Shown here: one piece after another, positions 39,237 to 48,430 of the stretch | How positions within the stretch are numbered: position 1 is the stretch's first letter | Layout: the number at the start of each line of letters is the position of its first letter | Translations under genes and position numbers: made by a program | Assembly: GCA_002163975.1 (NCBI GenBank) | Contig: CP019636.1 | Location: 372,001-436,000, forward strand | Direction: 5' to 3' | Origin: Nostocales cyanobacterium HT-58-2 | Lineage (GTDB): Bacteria > Cyanobacteriota > Cyanobacteriia > Cyanobacteriales > Nostocaceae | DNA length: 64,000 nt | Notes under the pieces: generated by a model | What the model was told of the DNA's origin: nothing | What the model saw: only the letters and a program-made list of their open reading frames with translations | The model's database searches: none

Positions 39237-40400
39237 TTACCCTGCCACACTGCTCAAAGCTTGTAGCGCATCCTTCACCCGCTGGTTACGAATCTCACCA
39301 GCATGGGTTACACAAGCCGCGTCGATGATATCGTCGGTAAAGTTGACATTTAAAGCATTGTCTTTAATCAACAGTTGCATCAACGACGACAGGTTCTTGG
39401 AATAGAGTTGGCTGGCGTGAACTGGCATCGATGATGGTAAGTTAATGGGACCGATGATAGTGACGCCATTCCAAACAATATCCTTGCCAGGATCAGTGCA
39501 GGCGACATTCCCACCCTGTTCAGCAGCGAGATCCACAATCACTGAACCTGGTTTCATCTGTGCCACCATCTCTTGCGTGACTAAAACAGGTGCTTTTCTC
39601 CCAGGAACTTGTGCAGTAGTAATCACCACATCAGCATTTTTTACGTGTTCAGTAACCACTTCTTGAGTGCGTTGTTTGCTCGCTTCCGAAATTTCTTTGG
39701 CGTAGCCTCCTGCGGCGGTTGTTTCTTCTTCTAGTTTGACTTCGACGAATTTTGCCCCCAAACTTTGGACTTCTTCTTTGACGGCGGGACGAATATCAAA
39801 AGCTTCTACTATCGCTCCCAAGCGTCTAGCGGTGGCGATCGCCTGCAAACCAGCAACACCCGCACCCATGATAAATACTTTCGCTGGAGCTATTGTGCCT
39901 GCAGCTGTTGTCAACATGGGGAAGTATTTTGGTAATGCTGCTGCACCAATCAAGACTGCTTTGTAACCCGCTATAGATGCTTGCGAAGATAACGCATCCA
40001 TGCTTTGTGCCCGAGTTGTGCGGGGGATCATCTCCATGCTGATAGCAGTCACCTTGCGTTCTGCCAGTCTCTGCGCTACAGATGGATTCCCTAAAGGATT
40101 CAGAAAGCTAATGAGCACAGATCCATCATGAAGCAAGTCAATTTCTGAGCGTCCATCTTCTCGCTCTTGAGGTGGGCTGACTTTCAGCAGAATATCTGCT
40201 TCCCGCCATAATGTGGCGGTATCAGTTATCACTTTAGCTCCTGCTGCCTCATAAGCACTATCAGAAAAGAAAGCTCGCTCACCTGCACCAGTCTCTACCC
40301 ACACTTCCACTCCTTGTTTTACAAATCGGGCAACGGTGTCAGGAATTAAGGCAACTCGACGCTCACAAACTTCAATTTCTTTGGCAACTGCTATTCTCAT
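39237..40400 (-). CDS. pntA1: NAD(P) transhydrogenase subunit alpha, part 1
   Basis: A 387-residue NAD-binding subunit (domain I): MRIAVAKEIEVCERRVALIP, YKAVLIGAAALPKYFPMLTT, the Rossmann loop VFIMGAGVAGLQAIATARRLG, and PGSVIVDLAAEQGGNVACT. It is related to alanine dehydrogenase, but the operon and VKLEEETTAAGGYAKEISE segment make it Pnt. I chose the ATG at 40400, with AAGGAG six bases upstream; the frame is open to 40463 but those 21 residues do not match the family. It is the first gene of the pnt operon. Confidence 0.95.
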   Translation of the reverse strand: MRIAVAKEIEVCERRVALIPDTVARFVKQGVEVWVETGAGERAFFSDSAYEAAGAKVITDTATLWREADILLKVSPPQEREDGRSEIDLLHDGSVLISFLNPLGNPSVAQRLAERKVTAISMEMIPRTTRAQSMDALSSQASIAGYKAVLIGAAALPKYFPMLTTAAGTIAPAKVFIMGAGVAGLQAIATARRLGAIVEAFDIRPAVKEEVQSLGAKFVEVKLEEETTAAGGYAKEISEASKQRTQEVVTEHVKNADVVITTAQVPGRKAPVLVTQEMVAQMKPGSVIVDLAAEQGGNVACTDPGKDIVWNGVTIIGPINLPSSMPVHASQLYSKNLSSLMQLLIKDNALNVNFTDDIIDAACVTHAGEIRNQRVKDALQALSSVAG

Positions 40401-41133
40401 GCAATCTCCTTGAGATAAATACCTATTTTTCTGCAAGCTGTGAAATTTTTTAGGGTGAGGCAAATGGTGAACTTATAATGCATGGGCAGCAGCTATTGGC
40501 ATTTGGTTCGCCCAGTAAACTTAACCTTCGCTCTCACACTCTACGATGACCTACGCAAAGCCTTTATTTGGTGCTTGCAGGATTTCAAGATTCCGATGAA
40601 TTTGCAAAAATGGCTATCTATTGCACATACTATGTCAATCCCCAAAACTTACTTCTTTGTCTTTAACTTCTTTTAGGGATTGAAAAATTTTGTTCTTATT
40701 TTTTTACATAGTGCAATATTAATAAATTTATCCAAAATTCTTTTCAGTTTAATTTTAATCAATCCTACTTTGAGTACAACTTATTTTAGCCAATGTAGTC
40801 CAACTTAACGACTCGTGTCACTCTTAAATTTTTCAATTTTTATAACAATTTCTAAATGTTTATATATATTTAGCAACACATTTAGCAACACAATCAAAGA
40901 GAACCGTATTCTCAATGAATTCCAATTGAGATATCCTTTAACAAATAACAAAATAAAAGTATAAAAAATAACAAAAATAAAAATAGATTCAGTAAAAACA
41001 CTATGAAGGACACTTTTGTTGGCACTTTACGTCTGATAATCCAATATCTGAATGTTCAGTAGTAAAGTTTAGTTACGAACGTTTAGTCTGAGTTGTTTAG
41101 ACAAAAACCTATTTCTGCTTCAGGAGCTTAACC
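40401..41133. other. AT-rich divergent intergenic region between pntA1 and a DUF2808 gene
   Basis: About 730 bases with no credible gene. From 40680 on it is extremely AT-rich, with short direct repeats (tttagcaacaca twice near 40870-40892; aacaaaataaaa variants near 40945-40985). It should contain the pnt promoter on the left and the DUF2808 gene promoter on the right; I cannot assign exact boxes. Confidence 0.5.
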
Positions 41134-41646
41134 ATGCGACGTTTGCTTTCTACTTTAGCCGTGACTAGCTGTTTGCTAGCTGGGATACCAGCCATAAGTT
41201 GGGCACAGAGTTTGCCAGGATGGACGCTCTTTAGCGGTGTCAAAAGCGAAAATCAACTGCCGTTCCGGTTGGATTTTGGTGGACAAACCAATGGCTGGGA
41301 TAGATATCGACTAAGAATTTCTAATAAAAAGCTCAAAATAGCAGTTGCTCATTTTGTCATTTCTTATCCGGAGTATTACAAAGGAAGCTTTGATCCCAAG
41401 AGCATTGAGGTAAAGGTCACAGGTAAAAAGATTGCACTATCAGACGTAAAGTGGGATAAAGAAAATCGTGTCATTGAAATTTATCCCCAAGAAGCAGTTC
41501 CAGCAGGGACCAATGTAGAGCTGGTTCTCTCAAATGTGAAAAACCCTTCTTCTGGTGGAGTTTTCTATTTTAACTGCTCAGTCCAGTCTCCCGGTGATGT
41601 GCCACTATCACGTTACGTTGGAACATGGATCATTAGCATTAGTTAA
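41134..41646 (+). CDS. Exported DUF2808 family protein
   Basis: A 170-residue protein with a signal peptide (STLAVTSCLLAGIPAISWA, cleavage after SWA-Q). The mature part has FRLDFGGQTNGWDRYRLRI, VAHFVISYPEYYKGSFDPKS, VKWDKENRVIEIYPQEAVPA and GTNVELVLSNVKNPSSGGVF. This is the pattern of DUF2808, a cyanobacterial all-beta family of unknown function that probably faces the periplasm. It has good ATG context after AGGAGCTTAACC. No operon partner. Confidence 0.85.
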   Translation: MRRLLSTLAVTSCLLAGIPAISWAQSLPGWTLFSGVKSENQLPFRLDFGGQTNGWDRYRLRISNKKLKIAVAHFVISYPEYYKGSFDPKSIEVKVTGKKIALSDVKWDKENRVIEIYPQEAVPAGTNVELVLSNVKNPSSGGVFYFNCSVQSPGDVPLSRYVGTWIISIS

Positions 41647-42020
41647 GTCAAGGGTCAAGAGTCAAGAGTCAAGAGTCAAGAGGAACCAGTGCGTTGCAAG
41701 CAGACAGCGAGCAGTTCGGAGGAGGCTTTCCCTCCGGAGTCACTGTGGTCTTGGGGTTTCACATGGTTCTGCACAAGTCGGGAAACCCTTCCTGTGCAGG
41801 TGGCTCCCCAAATGGAGCAAGTGGCGTCAGGCAACTGTGTTCCCTGTTCGCGCTGTTCGTCTCCACAGGAGAAGGGTTTTCTGCTCTCACGGCGACTGGA
41901 GTTCCAGAGCTTTTTGACTTTTGATTTTTGAACGCCAGTCTTGCCTAGGTCGGGAAAACGCCACTTGCTACGAGTCGGCAGAGCCACCCAACGCAGTGGC
42001 TCCCCTTGACTCTTGACTAC
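41647..42020. repeat. Repeat-rich segment flanked by inverted heptamer repeats
   Basis: Five tandem heptamers (gtcaagg, then gtcaaga four times) at 41647-41681. The complementary form cttgactcttgactac lies at 42005-42020, so a unit of about 370 bases is bounded by inverted copies. Inside are GC-rich palindromic pieces (for example cgggaaacccttcctg) with words also seen near 14940-15030 and 61480-61560. No credible gene; it is a composite of dispersed repeats and a possible non-autonomous element. Confidence 0.55.
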
Positions 42021-42110
42021 TATTTCTTTTTCGCGTTTGAAGTCATAGAAGAAGTGATATAATAGCCAATTGTGGTTTTTTTTATAGAAATTGTCTAAGA
42101 GGATAAAAAC

Positions 42111-42245
42111 ATGAAGAGAACGCTGGAAGGAACATCTCGTAAAAGGAAAAGAACCTCTGGTTTTCGCGCTAGAATGCGGACTCCAGACGGGAGAAACGTT
42201 ATCCGGGCTAGAAGAAGAAAAGGACGTTATCGTTTGAGCGTTTAG
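42111..42245 (+). CDS. rpmH: 50S ribosomal protein L34
   Basis: A 44-residue basic protein: [20 protein letters not shown], then [20 protein letters not shown] and RLSV. This is the full length and pattern of cyanobacterial L34. ATG at 42111, with AAGAGGATA upstream. A TATAAT lies at 42058-42063, about 50 bases before the start, and may be the promoter -10. It begins the conserved rpmH-rnpA-yidC-jag cluster. Confidence 0.97.
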   Translation: MKRTLEGTSRKRKRTSGFRARMRTPDGRNVIRARRRKGRYRLSV

Positions 42246-42271
42246 GCATTGGAAAGCAAATCATAACAGCT

Positions 42272-42694
42272 GTGGCATTGCCCAAAGCAAATCGGCTAAA
42301 GTCAAGAAGAGATTTCCAGGCAGTTTTCCGGGAAGGAATTCGTCGTCATGGTTCGCACTTAACACTAAGAGCCTTACGACCGTCACCTTCCTCCAAGCCT
42401 TCCCAAAATGCCGCTTCTGAAACTGTGCAGACACAAGAGGCGTCAAGTTTCATTCCAGCCCAAATTGGCATCTCGATCAGCACAAAGGTTAGCAAACGAG
42501 CAGTCGTCCGCAATCGCCTAAAACGGCAAATTTCGGCAGCATTGCATCAGTTATTACCTAAGATATTACCAGGATGGCGGATAGTGGTTGTTGTGAAACC
42601 AACAACAGCAGAATCTAAGTGCGTAACCCAACAATTTCTGCAAGAATTAGAGCAGTTGTTGGCACAAGCAGAGGTGTTCAATGGGCATTCGTGA
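42272..42694 (+). CDS. rnpA: Ribonuclease P protein component
   Basis: A 140-residue basic protein that assists the RNase P RNA in 5' processing of tRNA. Family blocks: LPKANRLKSRRDFQAVFREG, IGISISTKVSKRAVVRNRLK and RQISAALHQLLP, containing the signature RNRLKR. The middle has a longer serine/proline linker (SPSSKPSQNAASETVQ), as in other cyanobacteria. The start is GTG at 42272. It overlaps the next gene by 14 bases. Confidence 0.95.
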   Translation: MALPKANRLKSRRDFQAVFREGIRRHGSHLTLRALRPSPSSKPSQNAASETVQTQEASSFIPAQIGISISTKVSKRAVVRNRLKRQISAALHQLLPKILPGWRIVVVVKPTTAESKCVTQQFLQELEQLLAQAEVFNGHS

Positions 42695-43070
42695 AGAAGT
42701 TCATTATGAGGGTGGTCCTCACATTGGGGATTTAATTACGAATATATTGATTGGGCTGACAGTTGTTGGTTTACCATTGACAGCCGGGGCGATTGTTAGG
42801 GCATTGTGGTTGCGTTTCCGCATCACTGATCGCAGAATCTCTGTAATTGGTGGTTGGATGGGACGCGATCGCAGCGATGTGATTTATTCAGAAATTGTCA
42901 AAATCGCTAAAGTTCCCCGTGGTATTGGCTTGTGGGGAGATATGGTCTTAACTCTTAGGGATGGTAGCCGTCTCGAACTGCGATCGCTTCCTAAGTTTCG
43001 GGAAATCTATGACTACATTGAAGAAAGAGTCAAGGCGAAAAACCCTAACTTTGTGACCACGAAAAAGTGA
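42681..43070 (+). CDS. PH-domain (bPH2/YdbS-like) membrane protein
   Basis: A 129-residue protein with one or two N-terminal membrane segments (ITNILIGLTVVGLPLTAGAI) followed by a bacterial PH-like domain: FRITDRRISVIGGWMGRDRS, VIYSEIVKIAKVPRGIGLWG and DMVLTLRDGSRLELRSLPKF. It overlaps rnpA by 14 bases and precedes yidC. This gene is a regular member of the cyanobacterial cluster; its role in membrane protein or RNA processing is not known. Confidence 0.88.
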   Translation: MGIREEVHYEGGPHIGDLITNILIGLTVVGLPLTAGAIVRALWLRFRITDRRISVIGGWMGRDRSDVIYSEIVKIAKVPRGIGLWGDMVLTLRDGSRLELRSLPKFREIYDYIEERVKAKNPNFVTTKK

Positions 43071-43251
43071 TGAGGAGGATAGGGAAGATAAGGAGGGTGA
43101 GAAGGAAATTCTTGGCTTGCTCATTTTGTCTTATCTCCCTCTACTCATATAAAGTGCGGCTATCCGTAGTACGAAGCTAGTCGCATAGAGATCGTGGTTT
43201 AGATAAATTAGATTAAGTCAATTTACAGTATCTCAGGTTGAATTCAGAATA

Positions 43252-44397
43252 ATGGATTTTGGTATCGGGTTTCTCTCGAACAACGTGATGCTGCCAATCA
43301 TAGACTTGTTCTATAGCATTGTGCCTAGCTATGGACTGGCGATTGTAGCATTAACATTGATAATTCGCTTCGCGCTCTATCCCCTGAGTGCTGGTTCAAT
43401 TCGCAATATGCGACGAATGCGGATTGTACAACCTCTGATGAACAAGCGGATGCAAGAAATTAAAGAGCGGTATAAGGACGATCCGCAAAAGCAGCAAGAA
43501 GAAATGATGAACGCCCAAAAAGAATTTGGCAACCCACTTGCAGGTTGTTTGCCATTGCTGCTGCAAATGCCAGTTTTGCTCGCCCTATTTGCCACTTTGC
43601 GGGGTTCACCTTTTGCGGGTGTCAACTATAACGTTAATCTGCAAATCTTGCCTGGTGAACAAATCGAACGAATTCAACCGCAAGCCTTTGCCACTCCCCC
43701 ACAAAACATCTATGTTGCTGAAGGCGAACATGTGAAAGTTAGTGCCATCCTTCCCGGAGGCAATAAACTAGCGGTGGGAGAACATACAAAGATAGAATAT
43801 CAAACACCAGAAGGCAAACCATTTCAGGCACTTCTAGCAGAACACCCTGACACTCAACTCATCCCTGAATGGAAAGTGACCAAAGGGGAAGAACGAGTAA
43901 AAATTGATGCTGAGGGCAACATAGAAGCCTTACAGCCAGGGGATGTGACAATTCAGGGAACAGTTCCTGGACTAGCAGCAAATCAAGGATTTCTCTTTAT
44001 TGATGCTTTAGGTCGGGTTGGTGCGATTGATCCAGATGGCACGGTTCATTGGGATGTTGTCGCAATGGTCATCCTGTTTGGTATTACCCTCTACGTCAGC
44101 CAAATCCTTTCTGGGCAAAACACTACGAATGCCAACCCGCAGCAAGACACAGTCAACAAAATCACTCCCGTCATCTTTTCTGGGATGTTTTTGTTTTTCC
44201 CTTTGCCAGCTGGGGTGCTGATGTATATGGTGATTGGTAATATTTTCCAGACATTGCAAACCTATATCCTCACCCGCGAACCCCTACCAGAGGAACTACA
44301 GAAAATTGTAGAAGCTCAGAAGAAAGAAGAAGAAAGCGCACAACAAAAAGCGCTACCGTTTGAGCCAAAAAGTTCTAAGAAAAAGACTACAGGGTAA
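43252..44397 (+). CDS. yidC: Membrane protein insertase YidC (Alb3-like)
   Basis: A 381-residue insertase for plasma and thylakoid membrane proteins. The conserved core is visible: [20 protein letters not shown], the cytosolic coiled loop [40 protein letters not shown] and [20 protein letters not shown]. An insert of about 140 residues between the second and third membrane segments ([12 protein letters not shown] through GAIDPDGT) includes a bacterial Ig-like stretch ([20 protein letters not shown]), typical of cyanobacterial YidC. No N-terminal proteobacterial periplasmic domain. The stop overlaps the jag start (TAATG). Confidence 0.95.
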   Translation: MDFGIGFLSNNVMLPIIDLFYSIVPSYGLAIVALTLIIRFALYPLSAGSIRNMRRMRIVQPLMNKRMQEIKERYKDDPQKQQEEMMNAQKEFGNPLAGCLPLLLQMPVLLALFATLRGSPFAGVNYNVNLQILPGEQIERIQPQAFATPPQNIYVAEGEHVKVSAILPGGNKLAVGEHTKIEYQTPEGKPFQALLAEHPDTQLIPEWKVTKGEERVKIDAEGNIEALQPGDVTIQGTVPGLAANQGFLFIDALGRVGAIDPDGTVHWDVVAMVILFGITLYVSQILSGQNTTNANPQQDTVNKITPVIFSGMFLFFPLPAGVLMYMVIGNIFQTLQTYILTREPLPEELQKIVEAQKKEEESAQQKALPFEPKSSKKKTTG

Positions 44398-44915
44398 TGA
44401 TGACAGACAGTCGAATGGAACGTGGTCAGGAGTGGTTAAAAACACTGCTGCAACTTAGTGGGCTATCTGTTGATATTGAAGGCGAGAAAGAAACAACCCC
44501 CAGTCAAGATGAGGAATCCCAAGAACAGGATAGTTACTGGTTGACCATTGGTGAAACCAACCTGTTGCCAGAACAAATTGAGATCTTAACTGGTCCCGAT
44601 GGTTCAGTGCTAGACGCGATCCAGTATCTAGCAAATTCTATTCTCAACTTGAATCAACCTCAAGAAGAGCAGGCCTCGTACACTGTTGAGTTGAACGGCT
44701 ATCGCGTCAGGAGATTCGCGGAGATTCGCACTATGGCTGAAGTCGCTGCAGAACAAGCACGCCTATCTGGTCAAGAAGTAGAAATCAAGTCACTCAGTTC
44801 AGCTGAACGCCGTCAAGTTCACACTTTATTAAAAGAGTTTGGTGACTTAGAAACCTTCAGTCGAGGAAAAGAACCGCATCGTCACCTTGTTGTCCGCCTT
44901 GCATCAATGCAATAG
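44397..44915 (+). CDS. jag: Jag/KhpB-type RNA-binding protein (KH-R3H)
   Basis: A 172-residue protein. The KH domain (EQIEILTGPDGSVLDAIQYL, ANSILNL) precedes an R3H domain (LSSAERRQVHTLLKEFGDLE, then RGKEPHRHLVVR). The N-terminal Jag domain seen in Firmicutes is reduced to a short acidic linker. These proteins bind RNA and in some bacteria control cell elongation. Translationally coupled to yidC by a one-base overlap (TAATG). A second ATG follows at 44400. Confidence 0.9.
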   Translation: MMTDSRMERGQEWLKTLLQLSGLSVDIEGEKETTPSQDEESQEQDSYWLTIGETNLLPEQIEILTGPDGSVLDAIQYLANSILNLNQPQEEQASYTVELNGYRVRRFAEIRTMAEVAAEQARLSGQEVEIKSLSSAERRQVHTLLKEFGDLETFSRGKEPHRHLVVRLASMQ

Positions 44916-45128
44916 CTGGGCAGTTAGTCGCTAGGAGTGAAGAGTGAGGAGTGAATACAAACATGGATAACTCATCACTCATAACTCATTACTTTTATAG
45001 AAAAATTTCGGAAATCCGAATTTAGCAATTATAAAACTAGTTTTTAGAAAAGCTAGACTGAAATATGTATTCACAGCTGCATCGCTGGTGATACGTAGAG
45101 TTTGTCGTGAGGATGTCTCACAAGTCCC

Positions 45129-45638
45129 ATGGACGCAATTTATATTCCACAGCTCACTAAAGCACCGCAACGAACAGAAGAAATTCAAGTCGCAGAGTTT
45201 TTGCCTGGTCTGGAAACTTTGACACCTGTTCGCGGTCATATCCGCGTGCAGCATCAAGGTAATTACTTAGATGTGTCTGGTCAGGCAGAAGCAATCATGA
45301 CTTGTACCTGCAATCGGTGCTTGCAAAACTACAATCATCGTTTGACGGTTGATACGAAAGAAATTATTTGGTTAGACGAAACAGCTAACGAAGTCGATGA
45401 TTTGCCCCTAGAACGGGAAATTGCTTTTGATGATTTAGTAGAAACCCTTTCACCTGACGGATACTTTTATCCCAGTGAATGGCTGTATGAGCAAATGTGC
45501 TTGGAATTGCCCCAGCGTCAGTTATGTGATGCTAACTGTCTGGGTATTCAACCAAGTGGTGAAAGTAAATCAGAGAAGTTAATTGACAGCCGTTGGGCTT
45601 CTTTGGAAGCTTTGAAAAACCAGTTTCCAGGCTCGTAG
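45129..45638 (+). CDS. yceD: YceD family protein (DUF177)
   Basis: A 169-residue protein with CNRCLQNYNHRL, a partial zinc knot whose other cysteines are in CLELPQRQLCDANC, and the family segments GHIRVQHQGNYLDVSGQAEA and LVETLSPDGYFYPSEW. DUF177/YceD proteins act in 23S rRNA or L32 metabolism in bacteria and plastids. It is the last gene of the ribosomal/secretion cluster here, 213 bases after jag, and may have its own promoter. Confidence 0.88.
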   Translation: MDAIYIPQLTKAPQRTEEIQVAEFLPGLETLTPVRGHIRVQHQGNYLDVSGQAEAIMTCTCNRCLQNYNHRLTVDTKEIIWLDETANEVDDLPLEREIAFDDLVETLSPDGYFYPSEWLYEQMCLELPQRQLCDANCLGIQPSGESKSEKLIDSRWASLEALKNQFPGS

Positions 45639-45872
45639 TTTGATGAGTTGGTAGTTGGCGCTTAAGCGCTGACTACGAACTAGGAGAATTTCATCAATCA
45701 TTTAGGGTTGACTTTCGACGAGTTGACAGGGTATTTTATGAATAATGGAAAATCCGTGCGCAGATAGAGTCGTTTGTTCCGTAAAGATAAGGCTTTGGTA
45801 AAGTTCGTTAAGAATCAGACTTAACTTCAGCGGTTTCAGATTAGGCGTATTTAATAAACGGTTCATAGTTAA
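45639..45872. other. Gene-free stretch before the second MITE
   Basis: About 230 bases with no ORF worth naming; it includes an imperfect inverted repeat (gttggcgcttaagcgctgac near 45654). It leads directly into the MITE. Confidence 0.4.
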
Positions 45873-46005
45873 TAGAACTCTTGCACGAATATTTTGTGTA
45901 GGGGAATGAGAGAGTAAAGCAGCGCAACAAATCTCAGAAGATGCGTTACGGACTTTGTCCTAACACATCCTACAAATCTTTTATAGCATTCATGCAAGAG
46001 GTCTA
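45873..46005. mobile_element. 133-bp MITE-like element, copy 2
   Basis: Nearly identical to 7112-7244, in the same orientation and of the same length. It starts TAGAACTCTTGCACGAAT and ends ATTCATGCAAGAGGTCTA. The differences I see are aagg/gggg after TGTG, gaaag/gagag, and cttcg/ctttg. Flanking sequences are unrelated to those of copy 1, which shows where the element stops. Confidence 0.75.
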
Positions 46006-46009
46006 ATTA

Positions 46010-46610
46010 AGACAGCGAGTTCGGCAGATAGCTGTAAAGAGTCGAGAGCAGCGTCTTGTTGTCCCATCTTTAACTGTGGCTTAGAGATAAAGTAAACCAG
46101 ATTACGGCTTTGGCTATAGATATCGCCAATTTTGATGTAAAGTTTTTGAGCCGGAGATCTTCCAGCCCTTGAAGTGGAGCATCTTGTAACCAAATGCTGT
46201 ACCAAATAGCTTAAGCTTCAATTGGCACGAGCTTTACAAGCTTTTTTGGCGATTTTCGGGTCATAGAGCAATTTGATTTCTGTAATCCTTTTGTAGCAAG
46301 GCTTTCAGACGTTACGTGGCGGCTCGTGTCACGCTCGCTACTTTTACCCCATATTGCTTTAGCAATTCTTTTATTTGTTCGCGCTCATTCATATATTGGG
46401 CTTCTTACGTCCTGCTGGGAAATTGGCTGTAAGAGGCGGCTAAAAAAAATTTGAAATTTGTTTTTGAACAAGTGCATAAACTTCAAAAGTCCAACGTGTA
46501 ACTTTGTGAAGGCTTAATTGAGTGACTTCAAACAAAGAATTACATTCTTCCTGGCTTAGCCAAGAATCGAATGGTTCTGGAAACAGCCTCCACAAAAGTT
46601 GATGCGACAT
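46010..46610 (-). pseudogene. Decayed coding sequence, several broken frames
   Basis: On the minus strand three pieces look protein-like. The first is MSHQLLWRLFPEPFDSWLSQ running to a stop at 46440 (56 codons from 46610). The second is MNEREQIKELLKQYGVKVAS from 46392 to a stop 27 codons on. The third is a frame below 46205 with KIGDIYSQSRNLVYFISKPQ. Each is short, and they are separated by stops and frameshifts. I recognise no family. They probably are remains of one or more genes next to the MITE insertion. Confidence 0.4.
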
Positions 46611-46719
46611 GCTTATCGTGTCTGCTTAATGCAGATATATGCATTAACAAAAAATCATTATCATCATCGCCATACAACTAATAGGCGTAAATTCTATCAT
46701 TTTCTACAGGAGATAAAAC

Positions 46720-48150
46720 ATGAATAAGATTAACCACAGAAAGGCATTTAAAAAACTATTTCTAACTAGTTGCGCTATGTTTAGCTTGCTAGCGCCATTG
46801 GGTACACATATAAAATATGGTTTAGCGCAATCCAATGATAATTTCTCGATGATTATAGCATCTGACACACAATATCCTTGGACAGCCAAAACAGATAATG
46901 ATGTAGAGGAAAGTGAAGACCAAAAAAAGGCAGGTTCAATTATTGCTAATCAAAACCACGTCAAGAGTATGAACTCTTTGAAGCAACAAGTTGGCAATAT
47001 TAGAGGAACAATTATAAATGGAGATCTCACTGCCTTTGGACAAGATTGGCAGTTAGATAAGTACAAAGAAATTTGGAAAAATCTTTCTGTCCCCATATAT
47101 CCTGGTTTAGGCAACCATGATTATGCCAACAACGTTAATGATTGTTTCGCAAATAACTGCGCTATTCGTATGGTCGAGTATGTAAGAGATGAAATTAAGA
47201 AACTAAATCCGCGCAGTTTTGATTATCGTGAAAGTAACAGCTATAAGTTTCCAGAAATCCGCACTGAACATATTGGTAGTCTTGCTTATTCCTGGGATAT
47301 GGGTAATGTCCACTTTGTCCAAATGCACAACTATCCCTTATACGAACGGAAATTCGAGGGCTTTGATGTTGGTGCAGCTAAACGTAAGATTGTCCAGATT
47401 AAAAATTCTCTTGACTGGTTGGAAAAAGATTTGGCTCAAGCTAGAAACGAAGGCAAGGCTATCATACTCAACTATCATGATTCAGACGAGCACTGGCCAG
47501 ATAATTATGAAAAACCAACGTATGACCAGCTAAAATCACGCTTTGGTGAGATTCTGAATAAATATAACGTCTCAGCAATCTTTGTCGGTCACTATCACAC
47601 AACAACTGGTAAATCTATACCAGACGCGAAAAACGAGAAGGGTTTGCTCAATGTTTATGGAAATGTACCAGTCTTCTATAGCGGCGCAGCTTCTCAGAAC
47701 AAATATTTGCTCGCACGTTTTGAAAATGGTCAAATGACGGTAGAAAAAGTAAGTAGCGCCAATGGCGGCGTGTCTCGCGACCCTAATGATACGTATTCAG
47801 TCACACTCAAAACGGGTAGTCTTGCGACACCCATCGCACCGGCACCACAATCGGGTTCCATCACATTCTTCAATCAAGGTGGTTATGTGGCGCGTTATAG
47901 CCTAAGCTACACATCTGGCGGACGGAACGAATCAATTAGTACTGGGAATATGGCGTTAGGTAATAAGAAACGGTACGATTTACCAGCAGATGCTACAAAT
48001 ATTAAGGTTCGTGGTGAAGCCAACACTGGAATCGTCTGGAGCCCGTGGCGTGAGATTTTCAATCGTTCCATCGAACATCCTCGTGAGGCGGTATGTTACA
48101 AGACCTACAACACGACCCTAAACGCCAAATGGAACAATAGCTGTAACTAA
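46720..48150 (+). CDS. Exported metallophosphoesterase with cytolysin domain-4-like C-terminus
   Basis: A 476-residue protein with a signal peptide (KLFLTSCAMFSLLAPLGTH). Residues about 44-300 are a calcineurin-like phosphoesterase: SDTQ (49-51, with Gln in place of the usual His), NGD (100-102), GNHD (131-134), NYHD (251-254) and GHYH (290-293) supply the two-metal site. Residues 380-476 look like the C-terminal beta sandwich of thiol-activated cytolysins: GGYVARYSLSY, ATNIKVRGEANTGIVWSPWR and NTTLNAKW line up with pneumolysin GAYVAQYYITW, RNLSVKIRECTGLAWEWWR and GTTLYP. That module binds sterol membranes or glycans in the toxins. A secreted hydrolase carried to a surface by a D4-like module is my inference. 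Confidence 0.85.
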   Translation: MNKINHRKAFKKLFLTSCAMFSLLAPLGTHIKYGLAQSNDNFSMIIASDTQYPWTAKTDNDVEESEDQKKAGSIIANQNHVKSMNSLKQQVGNIRGTIINGDLTAFGQDWQLDKYKEIWKNLSVPIYPGLGNHDYANNVNDCFANNCAIRMVEYVRDEIKKLNPRSFDYRESNSYKFPEIRTEHIGSLAYSWDMGNVHFVQMHNYPLYERKFEGFDVGAAKRKIVQIKNSLDWLEKDLAQARNEGKAIILNYHDSDEHWPDNYEKPTYDQLKSRFGEILNKYNVSAIFVGHYHTTTGKSIPDAKNEKGLLNVYGNVPVFYSGAASQNKYLLARFENGQMTVEKVSSANGGVSRDPNDTYSVTLKTGSLATPIAPAPQSGSITFFNQGGYVARYSLSYTSGGRNESISTGNMALGNKKRYDLPADATNIKVRGEANTGIVWSPWREIFNRSIEHPREAVCYKTYNTTLNAKWNNSCN

Positions 48151-48155
48151 AAAAT

Positions 48156-48188
48156 ATTGCCTGCCAAAACCATGACATGGCGGGCAAT
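48156..48188 (+). terminator. Hairpin after the phosphoesterase gene
   Basis: Arms attgcctgcca / tggcgggcaat (one G-T pair) with an 11-base loop, six bases beyond the stop. A second hairpin (accctcattcct / aggaataagggt, 48287-48315) followed by CTTCTTTTATT lies further on and looks like a better intrinsic terminator. Confidence 0.6.
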
Positions 48189-48430
48189 AGAGATTCCACT
48201 GCTGCTTGTGGGAATCATAAATTTGTAGATGTGAAGTCGGATTCACCTGATTGTTGTATAAAATCTGCTAATCGTTTGACGCCAAAACCCTCATTCCTTA
48301 CGTAGGAATAAGGGTCTTCTTTTATTAGGAAATCTTAATCTTTTCTCAAAAGTGAAAAAAAATAACGGTATGCAAGGATTGTGGGTGTAGAGGTGACAAA
48401 ATGAGGGGAAAGTATGACAGAGGTTGTCTG

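Noticed and set aside
40482..40676. 64-codon frame upstream of pntA1
   Set aside because: Composition is unlike neighbouring proteins, there is no ribosome-binding site, and it lies in the AT-rich promoter region.
41676..41987. Overlapping frames on both strands downstream of the DUF2808 gene
   Set aside because: They arise from GC-rich palindromic repeats, are open in several frames at once and have no motif.
42058..42063. rpmH promoter with TTGAAG (42037-42042) as -35
   Set aside because: The -10 word TATAAT is good, but the spacer would be only 15 bases, so the pair is mentioned under rpmH and not listed as a promoter.
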